Source of the DNA: Limanda limanda
Taxonomy: Eukaryota > Chordata > Actinopteri > Pleuronectiformes > Pleuronectidae
Length of the DNA: 64,000 nt
Assembly (NCBI RefSeq): GCF_963576545.1
Contig: NC_083647.1
Span: 3,825,507 to 3,889,506, forward strand
Direction of reading: 5' to 3'
A program made the position numbers and the translations under genes. Below are positions 9,969-23,031 of the stretch, in pieces. A model generated the notes under the pieces. It did no database searches, was not told where the DNA came from, and worked only from the letters and a program-made list of their open reading frames with translations. Within the stretch, counting starts at the first letter, position 1. The number at the start of each line of letters is the position of its first letter.

Positions 9969-12470
9969 ATGGTGAGTGTTCGTGTTGTCGATCCTTGCGT
10001 CTTGTTATCTGCTGTTTCAGCGCTAAATAGGATATCCGACCTAATGCCGAGGCTTCATGTGTGCGAGGCTCAGTTCAACGGGGCTGTCGCTGAGAGTTAA
10101 TATCAGCTAACCTTAATTAGCCGGTTAGCTAACCATACTTGTCGGTGAATGGAGCGTTAAATAGGAGTCTAACATGGCCTCTGACCCGGGTAACTTGTAT
10201 GTATTATGGGGTGTCTGTCATTTCTGAATCCTGGATGGGGTGAACTAGTTGAACTGAATTCTCACTCCGAATGAAGAGTGAAGCAGCTGAAAAGAAAAGG
10301 ACAGTGAGGACACTTCATGTTCTGAGCCTGTTTACTCTAACGCTGTTGCTAGCTGGTCCACAGTGCAAGGTCCCTTATCTGCTGTTTACTCATCACAGCA
10401 ACTCATCCCCTTCCGGTGTCTCTGATGCACAAGTTATGCAAACCCCTTCTAATGCACAACATGGGTCCAAAATGACCCGTCTTCATTTCCTGTGTTATTT
10501 CATGCATGGCTGGGTGTTTCTTTGCTTTATTCTTTTATAGCTTATAATTCCTTCTTCCTTTAGGAGAAGGCTCCTTTGATGACAATGAAGATGAGTCTCT
10601 GATGTCATCTAAGCAGCCTTCTTTATTAAGAAGAGCTGGATCCAAAGACACACCCACAACTCCAGCTTGATCCCGTGGAACAAGTCTAGGTCCTTATCAT
10701 CAGAGATTACAGAATCAAGAGCAGGAATTGTCTCCTAATTTTCTCATCCTGTTCTTCATACAGCATCTTTATTGCCATGGCAGCCGTAAGTCTGGAATGA
10801 TTGAGACCAGCCAGACTAACACTCTGGATAAAGCAAATCAAAAGCATTTTGTCAAATGCATATCAATCAGTTAATTAAGTGTATGCTCTCTGGCTCATGC
10901 TCTAGCTATGGTTCGCCAGCCAGAAAGGAAGCTAGTAATCCATCAGCTTGTTAGAATTGTACAGATTTCTCTTTCTCTCTAGTAATGGTATTTAAAATGA
11001 GACTTGCATGCATTAGATGTGCAAAAACAGTTGTGTGAAATAAGTGGTAGGTGTTACCTGGTGAATACAGTGTATAGACTGTAGGGGTCATCCTTGACCC
11101 ATGTGTGTACAAGTGATGTAGAAATACAAAATGTACGTGTGTTTATAAAGTAAGAAAGGAAAAAAGAAATAATGGTTTGTGGTCAAAAACAAGATATTTA
11201 ATGAATACTTAGAATGTGTATTTTTTTTTAATATAACAAAGAAACACCAAGCCATGCATGGAATAACACAGGGAATGAATACAGGTCATTTTGACCCATG
11301 TTTTGCCTTAGAAGGTAGTCATACAAAAATGATTTTATATTCAAAAGGTTACAAAGGAAACTTTTAAATAAGGATTTGTGATTATATAAAACAAGCTAAA
11401 TGGGGAAAACCTGAAATACTAAATGATGAAATGCATTCACTGCAAAGATATATAAAATAAAAACTGAGCCGGGTCACTTTTGACCGATGATGTGTATCAA
11501 GAGTTAATGTCATGTTGATGTCTCCAGGCCAAAGCAACGACTGTGAAAGAAGCATTGGCCAAATGGGTGAGTGACAAACACACACACACAGCTGCAAAAA
11601 CACCGACTGAATACCATGAGACTGTGTATCATTCACATTATTATTTAACAGAGAGTAGCATGTATATTTGTATTCATCATACTGAAACACATTTACAGTA
11701 CTATTTATTATTGTGACAGGAAAATGTTTACTTACACACCTTTTAATACCTTTAATATTGTGTGTGACAAAATGTCTTATCTAATCTGGGTTTAATTGTT
11801 ATAATACTGAAAGCTTCTATTGTACTTCAAGCCATTTGGTTTGACTGTCTGCACGTTAGAGCAAGAACCTTCTCCATGTTGTAATACACTCATATATAAG
11901 AATAACTGATTCAGCCATTTTTCTTCAGATATATTTTATCACTAGATTTATTTCAAATTTGTGTCCAAGTCTGTATACTCAAAGCTCAATGTTTAGTTGC
12001 GTAATTGTAACATTCTTGTAATGGTATTTTCTCTCTCTCTCTCTCTCTCTCTCACTCTCTATCTTTGTGCATGTTTGTGTATGTGCGTGTGTGTACAGGA
12101 GGAAACTTCAGGGGAGAAAGCATGCGATGCCATAGCAGTAAAGCTGTATTATCAGGTTCCTTCTATAGAGAAGATGGATGCTTCTCTCTCCACACTCATC
12201 AACTGCGAGTGAGTCCTGCAGTAATACGACATGTTAGTTGGATGTTTTTAGTGTGTAGTTTCTAAACCAAAAAACTCTTAGTTTGAATATGAAGCTTTGG
12301 GATTTTCCAAGTTGAGCTGATTGATTGGATGTTAGGCTTGCTGTTACAGTTGACTATTGATGTCAGAATTTTACTCTACTTTTAGGGAGATTTTATATGG
12401 TTTTATATGTATTTTTAAACCTATGGCTAATATCACATTTGTTTTGCATTCATTTGGAATATATATTAAT

Positions 12471-12564
<94 letters not shown>

Positions 12565-15458
12565 TGAGGTTCTAGGGCTGTTTTTTTCTCTTGAATAAAT
12601 GGTACTATACTCCTCTGGAGTTCATGTCTGAAAACGGCATTTGTGAAGCTGTGATCTAACATTAAAGCTAAGACAAGTCATTGTGGTTTCACCTCAAACT
12701 AAACTTCCATGTTGTTTTCACACATTTGGTTAATTCCCCACGAAACCAAACTATCCCTGTAATACAAACGTATATTTTATTTATAAATGAACCAAACTTC
12801 ATCCATGCAAGTCAGATCAAATGATGATTTCATGTTCAGAAGATCATCTCTATTCCCAAAGAAAGTGTGAATGTGCATATCTCAGTGCATGAACTGTATA
12901 TTGAGTTATTGTACTGTAGATCAGTTAAGAGGAAGCAAATAAACAACACGTTTGTCAAAACGGGTTTAGTCACTAAATTCAGCCATACATCACCTTTGAA
13001 AAACTGAGAATTGATCTGTATGCTATCCCACACAGACAACTGTCTCTGTCCACAAACTGCATAGAGAAAATAACCAACCTCAATGGCCTGAGTGAGTACT
13101 GACTTTATAAATACACAAATTCACAAACACAAATTCTGTTCGTGCATGGTTATGCAGTGTTGTAATCAGGTATTTTATTGTTTCCCTTCAGAGAAACTGA
13201 AAATATTGTCATTAGGAAGAAATAACATAAAGGCACTAAATGGGCTGGTAGGTTACTGTTTTACTGTTTCAATGTTTCCCTCTTTTACTTGTTTCCCTTA
13301 TTTCGGTTTTCATTTCTTTCTTGGCACTGTTTATTTAAATTGTTCTCACTTAAAGGAGTTTGAGAAATGGTTACACATGCTACACAGATACTTTGAATGT
13401 AAATCCATTGTGTGTCTGTGCTGTGCGTGCATGCAGGAGGCAGTGGGAGACACATTGGAAGAGTTGTGGATCTCCTATAACTTGATAGAGAAACTGAAGG
13501 GAGTCCAGTGCATGAAGAAACTGAAAATCCTCTACATATCCAACAATCTGGTGAAGGAATGGGGTAAGCTACATCCAGGAATACAGGAGGTGGAGTGGGT
13601 TCTCCATTAACATACTGCACTGGTTTGAACCCCAGCTCCTGCAGTGCATGTCTCAAAGTGTCTTTGAGCATGACACTGAATCCCCAATTTCTCCCAATGA
13701 GCCGTTGCTGTTTAAATGGGTCACTTGTGATTTAGAAAGCACAATAAAGATAGAGTTAATTTCCCATTTACAGTATGAAATTAGAAACAGACCTAGCTAA
13801 TTAGATTGAAAAATAACAGTTTTTTGTATATATGTTTTGGGGGCTGGCTTGCCTTTTATTTGATAGGCGAGGGCGGGGGAGAACGGGGGATGACACGCAG
13901 CAAAGGGCGACAAGCCAGAATCAAACCCGGGCCGCTGCAGTTTAAAGATTAAGTGTCCTGTTCCATAATTTTGAAACTCTTCTTAAAAGATAATAAATAA
14001 GTCAGATGTCATTCTTTTATTCCTTCCACTGTCTGAAGATGTAATCTAAGACCTTTTTTATCTGGAAGCACAAAAGTCTATATATTGTTTTGGGGGCAGA
14101 ATTCTTATCAAAATTGAAGGTGTTACACAATGCAAAAAGTTTAATTCAGAACAGTAAAGGTTTTTCAATTTAAGTAACCTTATTTTTTAAGTTTGCAATC
14201 TTCCATTAGATAATGATGATGATCTTTTCTGTTTCATGTAGGTGAGTTTTCGAGGCTAGCTGAACTACCGTGCCTCGTGGACATGGTGTTTATTGGAAAT
14301 CCCCTGGAGGAGAAGTATTCAACCGAGGGAACTTGGATGGAGGAAGCGTCTAAAAGGCTTCCCAACCTGAAGAAACTAGATGGTACAGTCAACTCCTCAT
14401 AATCCATATTCTTACTACATCCCAGATGACAGGAAAATAGCTTAACCAATAAGTAATCAGTTCACTAGATTCCAGGATATGATGCATATGACTGTAATCA
14501 TTTCTAAATTAGTTTTGATAGTTTTATCATTTAAAATGAATTGCCAGCATAGTCAGTTATGGAAGTGTTCTGGAAGCTGGGGAAAGGAGAACTCAGGCAG
14601 TAGCTGATGCCTTTTGCATAAGATTTTAATGTAGACTTGATGCATCAAGGAGACCAACAGGTGGAACAATATACAAACGCTAACAGAGTAACATGAGCAA
14701 TTGTCAGCCCCCACTCTGAAGATGTCTCCCACAGCATCTCCATATATCTTCCTCTACTTGTGTCAACCATTCTAACAGCACATCCACGCAACGACTAGAA
14801 TTGCTGTCACTCTCTATGTTACATGTAGGTGTTTGCATCCTATTGGAAATACGCAAAAGAGTTAAAGTTGGTGAGAGTTGAAGTTGGTGTCTCTCTGTCT
14901 GGCACATCTGAGTTAGATATGAAAATCCCTCAATGTAGACAACTGTTGGTTGGTCCTTTATCTATAACCTGACCTTGGGTACTGTTTAGAGAGAGAAGGG
15001 AGTATCTGTGGAATTTAGAAAGCCCCTATTCTCCTAATGATGTACAGATATACTGTAATATACACATATACATAATATATAGCGGCATACACAGTAATGT
15101 GTGAGGATGGTCAAAAATTCCTCAAAATAGCGCAGAGAGTTTTTTTGTCAATGCAAAGAAGGTCAGCTTAACATGAAAAACGTTTTTAAAAACGTACAGT
15201 TGAAGTTTCCAATACTAAATGAAAATGAAAGGATATTAACTTGGTTTAAATGGGGAAGATCTTTGAAGGACAGTTATTTTTTAAACCATGTTGGAAAAAT
15301 TGAAAACATTCTGCTTTTCCAGGAGAATCAAATCCTATAAGTCTTACTAAAATTGCAAAACAGATTTAAAGTATTTTCTTTGAAAATCTCTTCTCATGTT
15401 CTTTCAAGGAAACCCAGTCATCAAACAGGAAGAGGATGAAGGAGAGGAAGAAAGCTGA
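9969..15458 (+). CDS. dnal1: Dynein axonemal light chain 1 (LC1), 8 exons, 193 aa
   Basis: Coding exons are 9969-9971, 11528-11566, 12099-12208, 13036-13091, 13192-13247, 13437-13563, 14242-14382 and 15409-15458. All have GT-AG borders and the phases join to 582 bases including the stop. Exon 1 supplies only the ATG, followed directly by the donor GTGAGT. The product begins [14 protein letters not shown] and carries leucine-rich repeats ([53 protein letters not shown]), ending in an acidic tail (EEDEGEEES). Length and sequence match vertebrate DNAL1 (190 aa in human). LC1 binds the motor region of an outer-arm dynein heavy chain and tunes ciliary beating. Human mutations cause primary ciliary dyskinesia. 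Intron 3 contains a long (TG)n run. Confidence 0.96.
12476..12563 (+). repeat. (TG)n microsatellite in dnal1 intron 3
   Basis: About 43 consecutive TG units. It produces spurious VCVC and THTH open frames on both strands. Confidence 0.95.
13842..13945. repeat. Possible SINE-like remnant in dnal1 intron 6
   Basis: The segment gacacgcagcaaagggcgac...agaatcaaacccgggcc contains a motif like a tRNA-derived B box (compare ggattcgaacccgggc). It looks like a decayed tRNA-derived repeat that I know from fish genomes. No poly-A tail or target duplication was found. Confidence 0.35.
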
Positions 15459-16575
15459 GAAGAATGACTATCTCCAAAGTTACAACCTACTAAGAGTCTT
15501 CCCTTTGGAATCTTTGTTTTTTGTTATGCTTTGTTATTGGTGTTGTTTATATAAAATATGATTCTATTCTCAAATCTGTTGAAGATCAACAAGCACAAAA
15601 ACAACCAACAAATACACAGAATGTTTATCGTTGAAAATAACTATTAAACTAACAATACTTCAGGCCTTGGTAGCAGAAAGGGTTTTTTAAGGCATGAAAA
15701 GCACATTTCTTAATGCTATTTACAACATTAGCGTTATGATTTTGTTTTTTACTACTCCTTCAAAGTATGAAGAATTTCATAGCTAATACTAATATTTCAT
15801 ACTGCCCATGATTTTAAATTCCTCAACCCTCATAGACTGAAGTAAAGCAAAGTATAGCACACCGATTTGTGAGAAGAGACATTTGTGTGGACCATATCAT
15901 GAAAGGCTATTTTTTAAATGCGAGTTACTATTAATATTATTATAAATGTGATTGTATTCTGCTCTAAAAGGAGCATGCATTGTTATAACAAATTATGTTT
16001 ATTATTTTGAAGTGTTTTAAATTTATTTTCATGTTTTAAATTATTATATTAGACATGTTTCTACTTACAGTTGTGAGATGTTTATGATTCTAAATGATTT
16101 TGATATTTTTAAATAAATGATTTTTATGCAACATAGGGTCTTCTCAGTCTCACTTAAAATAATCGTTCTAAACTGTTAATATGTAATAGCATTTAAAGGA
16201 TATAACAATTTTGTTAGTCAAAAGAGACAGCTCTGTCTGTATTTGTTATTAATACTGCCATTTATTCATATTTAGTTTAGTTTTTTTGAAACAACTTAAA
16301 TACATTACAGAAATGTTAAGGAAGAAACCAGGAATGGCTTCTTTGAAAACCACACTCAAATGTAACCAAAATAAATAAACATAACACTTTGTAAATTTTC
16401 AATTAAGGTTTATATTGGTACAAAAATCAAATCTGGACACGTATTAGTATAGTTGAAAAATAAGAGGAAAGAATATATGCTTTAAAAACAATACTTACAA
16501 GTTGGATGTGGTTTTAAGACTTGTGGTCCAATGAAAAGTAAGTCCCACCCATCTCTTTCTGCAAAACCATTTATG
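15459..16575. other. dnal1 3' untranslated region and spacer before tedc1
   Basis: No open frame of interest. The first half is likely the dnal1 3' UTR ending near the AATAAA at 16112-16117. The rest is spacer leading to the tedc1 promoter. Confidence 0.6.
16112..16117 (+). terminator. Likely dnal1 polyadenylation signal AATAAA
   Basis: The hexamer lies in tttttaaataaatg, about 650 bases past the dnal1 stop and 660 bases before the tedc1 start. An earlier weaker AATAAA-like site was not seen between the stop and 16000. Confidence 0.5.
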
Positions 16576-16636
16576 ATTGGCTAATATAAACGTCAGTTTC
16601 TTTCGCTGTCCTGGTAACGTTCTCCTACACGGAAGT
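16576..16636 (+). promoter_or_regulatory. tedc1 promoter elements: inverted CCAAT and ETS site
   Basis: An ATTGG (reverse CCAAT) at 16576-16580 and a CGGAAGT ETS core at 16630-16636 lie 200 and 145 bases before the tedc1 start codon. There is no TATA box. This is a usual layout for a housekeeping or cell-cycle promoter. Confidence 0.4.
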
Positions 16637-16778
16637 TGTCATCGGCGCGAAAGACTAAACAACTGAAGCTCAAAGCGGAAAAACACAAGTGTCAGTTACC
16701 GGACTTGGTCCACAGCTGAGGGGATGGAAGCCTGCTGTGTGTCTGTAGTGTGTCTGTAGTGTGTCTGTGTCGGTGGTA

Positions 16779-19700
16779 ATGCAGCGGAGTAAAGCGTCTG
16801 TGAGTGTGGAGGTGAAGCAGGTGATCGGAGCTCTGTGCAGACTGCTGGCGGCCACCGGGCTGGACTCGGTCCCAGCACCTGAGACCTTCAGACGGGCAAA
16901 ATTCAGTGGTGGACCCGAGGTGGTACGTTTATGATTCTGTTGTCACTGCTGGAATAACATTTCCTCTGGTACTAAACCACAATTAAGACTTTTTAATAAA
17001 CTACATTTCTACTAGCAACCACTAGTTATTTTGCAGAAAACTATTTTAAATTCAAATATACATAATCACTTTATATGCAACAAACTGTACACACATTTAT
17101 ATGCTGTTACGCGATAGCCAAAGTCATGATAATAGACTGGTACAGTATAGATGTCTTCCTGATCCCCTAGTCATATTTAATTCTGCTGGTGATTTCTAGG
17201 AAGGTCAGTTTTGGAAGCTCCTCGCCACCATCCTCCAGAGAACTGGTATTGTATCCTCTGAAGACAGCTCACAGCTAAGAGGAGGTCAGTAACATTTTGT
17301 TAGACTATTATTAACACTATTGGTCCTGGACTGAAGTGATATGTCATCTGGATTGGTTCAGTTTGAAAACACAGCATGTTTGTTGTTCAAACTCTTTATT
17401 GACTTGTGTTAACTGAAAATAACATGACATGCGATTTATTATATACAATTTATGAATATGATTGTATGGAAATTGTAACCTTATTAACATGTGAAATTAC
17501 TAAATTCATACTCAGTACATTGAGATTGAATATAAAACCCAATCTGATGTCGCTAAAGGAAGCCAAAGGCCACTTTGTCTTGATGTTACAACTACCCAGT
17601 CATGGAAACCACACCTAAGGAAATAATTCAGCAAGCAATAACAAGTCAGACACATGGGTTTTAAACTCAGAACACATCAATTTACTTACTCATGTTTGTA
17701 AAATAAAGATTAAGCATTTTGATATTAAGTTTAAAATAAATACAAATTAGAGCTTAGACGAGAAGGTCGATTAGAGGGGTGGGATGTACCAGTTGTGTAT
17801 TTTCAAAGTAATACCTGCTCTGGCTTGCATTTCCAGGATAACCAGCGGTAGCTTTAAGACGAGGGACTTACCGGGCTTTTTTTGACCAACCTTGATGTAA
17901 TTATCTTTATCTGTAGAAAAAAAAAATATATATATATATAAATATATAAATATATAATTTTATTTGTATAGCCAAGATTCACAAATCACAATTTGTCAGG
18001 TGTGACATCCTCTGCCCTTAACCCTCAACAAGAGTAAGGAAAAACCAATAAAATCCCTTTGAACAGGGTAAAAAGAACGTAGAAACCTCAGAGAGAGCCA
18101 CATGTAATGGATCCCTCTCCCAGGACGGACAGAAGTGCAATAGATGCCACAAGTAAAGGAGAACATCAGAAAGATAAGAGTATTTGCTGCATTGATTAGA
18201 ATAAACACTTTGTAGCATAATGGAAGGTAAATTAATTGATGGATTATTGTCAGTAATTGTAGAATATCTGAGTTGAAATATTATTTATCAAGCAGTCTTG
18301 TTGTAATCATAGTCCATGGTCAGCAGCCACCACGATCGGATCCACCATCAAGATCGGATGCCACCATACTCCACAAACATGATCCACTGTCGCAATCAGG
18401 ATCCACCATCAGCTGCCACCTCGATCGTGTCCCACCACCACTATCAGATTCATGAATTTTCCTGTTTGGATTTTGTGACACTAAATAGAACGGTGCAGAG
18501 ATGAATGCAGTGCTGCTCCCTAATCTTAACTGAGAAGCATTTGAGTGAAACTAGTTAGAGTGACCTGCTGAGTGACAGTATGTGTTTTTCTCTGTGTATA
18601 GACTCGGAGCACAGGAAGCTGGTGGCTGCAGGCCTCTGGCAGACTGGTTACCATGCTGACTGGATGTGTGGGACGGAGGCGGGAGAAGATGAGGAGGGGA
18701 AGAGTTTGTCCAGCAGAGATCTTCTACTGGCACTTGGCTGGCTGCTAGCTAAAGGAACACTAGAGAAACTGCTGACACAGAGAGTCCAGCAACTGGACAA
18801 AACCCTACTCACATCTCTACCTGTAAGCAGAACTGTACTGTACCACCATCATAATATATCTGTAAACCTAAGTCTGTATTTCCACATTTTTATACTTTTA
18901 TATCCCAAATCTCCACCTCTGTGTGTTAGGTGAATACTCAGGTCTCTCGTGAGCTCCAGTTAGACTTGACCTCCCTGCGGAGACTTCAGTGGCTCGTTGG
19001 CTACCTGAGACACCAGAGGCGCATCCTGCTGTCCATGATAGAAGAGCGAGCCCACTTACTTCATGCTGTGAGAAAATCCTCTTTTCCAAGTTACTGCCCC
19101 ATTTTTTCAAGCAAAACAGTGTTCAGACCATCACATTACCCACAATCACAAACAATAGCCAATGTGCATTCATGACCTTTTGACCTCAGTAACTTAAACT
19201 TCCTATATGACAGAATTACCTCATTAACAGTCTTATATCAATACATTCCTTTGGCCACATTTCTTTCCAAGTTCTTTCATTCATAAAAAACAAAATGTCA
19301 TATTGACTCTCTCTTTTCAGGATAATGTTATATTATGTGTTTGCAGTCCATAAGTCTTTACAATAAAGGGAATCAGCACAAACCAAACAGTTTGGGTGCT
19401 TATAAAGCTTTAAAGGGTTAGCAGTAGTTAGTAGTTAGTTAGTAGGGTTAGTTTAAATGGTTAGTTATAATATCTATTAAAGGTACTGATCTAAAACTTT
19501 TAACTTCTCAGGTTTTTTCTGCCGGCCTCCCCTCAGCTGTATCTTCCTCCTCAGATTACAGTTCTACAGCACTGCAGGATGTAAGTGTGGTTTGTTTGTT
19601 GTTAAAAAATGTATAACTTATCTAAATATATATATATATATGTGTACTTATTTTCCTTGAATTTACTTGTGTTTGGTATTTGTAATTGTTTATTTATTAA

Positions 19701-22700
19701 AACTAGTCCAACTAATATGTTTGAATAAGTATCTTTCAGGTGACCAGAGCTTACTATTTAAAGCTATGTTTGCTAATCGTGAAAAAGATAGCTAGGACAG
19801 GCAACACTTTGAAAGGATGCAGGTGCATACAGGGACCGTGGGAAATACTAACTAGCTTACCCGCTTCCTGTGGACTTAGAATTTAACATTTGTAAAGTGA
19901 CTTAGAGGAGATTTCAAAATATTGTGATATTTGCTTGAGGCCATATCGCCCTGCCCAAGATACATCCCACCCCCTCCAATCAGCCCTCTCGTTAAAACCA
20001 ACTTTTTTGTGATTCTCTCGATAATTTCTGGCTCTCGCCTTTGCCTCAAAATTGTCCAGCCAGTAACTTACAGCTTTACAACTAAATATTAATGTAGATA
20101 TTAAAATGTTATTCTATTAACGCTGATTTTGTTGTTTTACTATTACTAGTTAAAAGCTAATATTGTTTTTTGAGTGATTTATTTTTTATGTTAAACAATA
20201 TGTTGCTTTTCACGGCCATGAGTGAAAATCAACATTTTGTTTAATAATATAAAGAATTCACTTTTTCAACCAGGTGTCTTTTAAAAGTGCTGTACTGTGT
20301 ATCATAAGGTGTGTATTTCTTCTAGGACTGCGTTTGTATGAGGCATCTCTGTGACCTCCTGGAAACATATCTGAACTGGAAACAGGTGGAGAAAGTCTTT
20401 TGGACCTGGATGGTGAGTTAGACACATCAACGAAGGAAAACAGGAGCAGAATTCAACACAACAGTAGTTTTCTAAATTTGTGCATCGATTGGACAAACAA
20501 ATAGGTGCACATTCCTCTATGTATCTTGATGAAACCAAATCATAGAAAATTCAACATCAGCACTAATGGGACTGGTTCACTGTCATGTTTTCTCTCATCA
20601 CCCAGGCATAACCAGTTTCTCCACACAGTGTCCTACCATATGGTAGCCATGCGTGCCAGGAAATGGGATGCTAAGCTTGTGTGTGTGTGTGTGTGTGTGT
20701 GCAGGACAGTGTGGTGGACTGCCATCTGACAGAACCTGTTGTTAAGACGTCTGTACATACACCCCATGTGTGTCACCACAAAAACCAGGAGCGAGAGGAA
20801 TTGGACGACATGCTATCGAGACGGCCCACAGCACAGGTGTGAAACATACACATACAGACACAAGCTGTTCATTTCTACACGGATCATTACCTAATGCTTT
20901 TGAACAGATCCTTGCTGAACACAGTTGCTGCTGAAAGTTAGGTCAGGCATTGCCTTTTCTCAGATGCTCTGGTGTCATGATTGTCTACTCAGGAAGGCTT
21001 GCTTGCTAGCATCCTCCATTTTCATAGCAAAACCACATGGTATTACTGTCGTACTTTACCTGTAGTTCAAGAGGGCATGCAATACTTCTAACTTCTTCAG
21101 ACGGTCTGATGCTCTTCTTGATTGTATATTCAGAAAGCAACAAACTTCTCTCCCACGTTTGAGTGAATGTTCCAATTTCAAGTAACTGCCCTGCACACAA
21201 CAGTATGTTGTATATAATAACGATATTCAGTCTGAAGTAAATGAAAACTGTAAAACTAAGGTATCTGTGTTTTTAAAAAGATTTCACAATATTTTGGGAA
21301 ACACGCCTGGCTTACTTTCCATGTCTCTGTGTTAAGTAGCTCTGGCCTAGTTCAGCAAAAATAATGCTAAAGGGCAGAAATATAGATATATAGGGATATA
21401 GGTATACAGGGATCTTGACTTACTAAGGCTACTAGTTAGAGTTTGCTTAGTGCACTATAGCTGAGTTGGTGAATCTAGATATCGTTTTGGATTTTCTGGA
21501 GCTGTCAGTTGTGTTATGATAATGCAGCGGCCGGACATCGTGAGAACAATGAACGTAGATGAAAACATGAATATATTATGTTCAGTCTCTGCATCGATGC
21601 AGAGTCGCCCACGTCTGCATTGCGATGCATCTAAGAACCTGGAACCTCTACTACCCTGCCTCCCAATCTCCTGCACAGAGCAGAGCACTAGAGCTGTGGA
21701 CATGTCTCATAGATGCAATGTGACGCGGACGTGAACTTTGCTGAATAATAACAACATCGCTGCTTCAGGATCAGGCCAGACGCTCATTAAAGGTCCGGTC
21801 GTCCTGTGTCAGAGTCTCTGTCGAAGTCTGCTTCCTCCTCACTCCTCTGACCTACACTATCACTGTTCACAAGTTATAAGGACACACACAGTGCTGATGT
21901 ACTTTGTGTTTCTTTGATTTACTGAGGGTTCATGAGACACATGATTAAACCTGCTACACAACACGCTACTCACAGATTAGTGAGAAGAAAGTGTTTTAAC
22001 TTCATTGTTGTGGGAAAAAAGGGGCCCACCCACTTTTATCCAGAAAAATGAATGTGAATTCAGCCGTTTTTTATAGAGATGATGAGGATGAAAGGGCGTC
22101 AATTTCATGGTTATTTAATACATTTGGTCAATGCATTAGTAAATTCAAATATTGCTGTCCATCTACAATTTTTATATAAATAATGGAGTTTTAATATACA
22201 TTGCATTTAGTTAAAATGGTGTGTGTTAACATTATCTAGGACAGCCAGGCCTTCATCAATTGTGCGTATGCATGGTCTGAGGAAGTTCTAAATTTGTTGG
22301 CAGAGTAGTAGTAGTAAGAACATATGAATGAATGACAGATCTTTGCGTCAAATGTTCATACGCACGGTTTAAGCACAGATTTGTGCGTATGCACTGTTTA
22401 TTTTTGTGTTATAATGTGCAATGTCATAATCATATAATGATCGTTGTGTGCTACTACGCTGTGTAATGTTTGTCCAGAAAGGAGCGCGGAGGTGTGAGGA
22501 CAGAAGAGGAGAGAGGTTGCAGGATGGACTTGACACCACCTCTCTCTTATGTCGCCCCTCGCAGGCCTACAGAGTCAGGCTCCAGGTTGAGGGGCCGGTC
22601 AGGGACCACATCAACACAGCCGAGAGGCTCCATGACAGCACCAAGGCTCCCGACACGTTCCCAGCATCTCAGGCTGCACAGCTGCTTCTTCAGAGGGAGG

Positions 22701-22801
22701 CTCTGCTGCTGGAGCGCAGGGACAGGCAGAGACGGGCCAACAGGATGCAGCTGCAGGAAATTATTGGCGAACTGGAGGGACTGGTGTTGATACCACCATA
22801 G
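16779..22801 (+). CDS. tedc1: Tubulin epsilon and delta complex protein 1, 8 exons, 399 aa
   Basis: Coding exons are 16779-16922, 17200-17284, 18602-18822, 18930-19067, 19512-19580, 20326-20412, 20705-20836 and 22478-22801. All have GT-AG borders and the phases join to 1,200 bases including the stop. The N-terminus carries the family signature APETFRRAKF. Later parts are helical and probably coiled (LQLDLTSLRRLQWLVGYL; LLLERRDRQRRANRMQLQEI), and the protein ends LEGLVLIPP. TEDC1 (human C14orf80) acts with TEDC2 and delta- and epsilon-tubulin to stabilise centriolar triplet microtubules. It lies head-to-tail 1.3 kb downstream of dnal1 with its own promoter. Intron 2 contains a dispersed repeat and intron 7 is the longest (1.6 kb). 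Exon 1 could start at no other in-frame ATG upstream within the exon. Confidence 0.92.
17920..17957. repeat. Short A/TA-rich run in tedc1 intron 2
   Basis: An A-run followed by alternating TA units directly precedes the dispersed repeat that starts at about 17958. It may be the tail of that element or an unrelated microsatellite. Confidence 0.6.
17958..18440. repeat. Dispersed repeat family, copy A (tedc1 intron 2)
   Basis: It begins tttatttgtatagcc, continues with cacaaatcacaatttgt and ccctctcccaggacggac, and ends with a GATC-rich block of short repeats (ccaccatcaagatcgga). The same order of blocks occurs at 56479-56850. Compared with that copy this one has about 110 extra bases in the middle (roughly 18160-18280). 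The class is unknown to me. It encodes nothing. Confidence 0.7.
20679..20702 (+). repeat. (TG)n run directly before tedc1 exon 7
   Basis: About eleven TG units end four bases before exon 7, taking the place of the usual pyrimidine tract of the acceptor (gtgtgtgtgcag). Exon 7 inclusion could vary with repeat length. Confidence 0.7.
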
Positions 22802-23025
22802 ACTTTTAGTTTTCATCGAATGATTAGATTTTGTAATTGACAAATTGACAAGGTCCTGTCAATGAGATATGTTTTTCAGCAATGATCTTTTTTTTTTGGT
22901 GCTGCAATCTTGTTCTGGAGATGATCCAGGGAACAGTTCCACATTATCATGAACCAGCTGATCAACTTATCAGATAAATACACATCAGTGTAATAAGACC
23001 TACCTAAAAAGACAGATTATCTTTG

Positions 23026-23031
23026 AATAAA
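23026..23031 (+). terminator. Likely tedc1 polyadenylation signal AATAAA
   Basis: The hexamer lies in tttgaataaacatt, 225 bases after the tedc1 stop codon. Confidence 0.55.

Noticed and set aside
12357..12662. Open frames on both strands rich in VC or TH
   Set aside because: Translation of the (TG)n repeat, low complexity.
22470..22843. Second plus frame and antisense frame over tedc1 exon 8
   Set aside because: Shadows; the frame that joins exon 7 in phase is the one ending at 22801.
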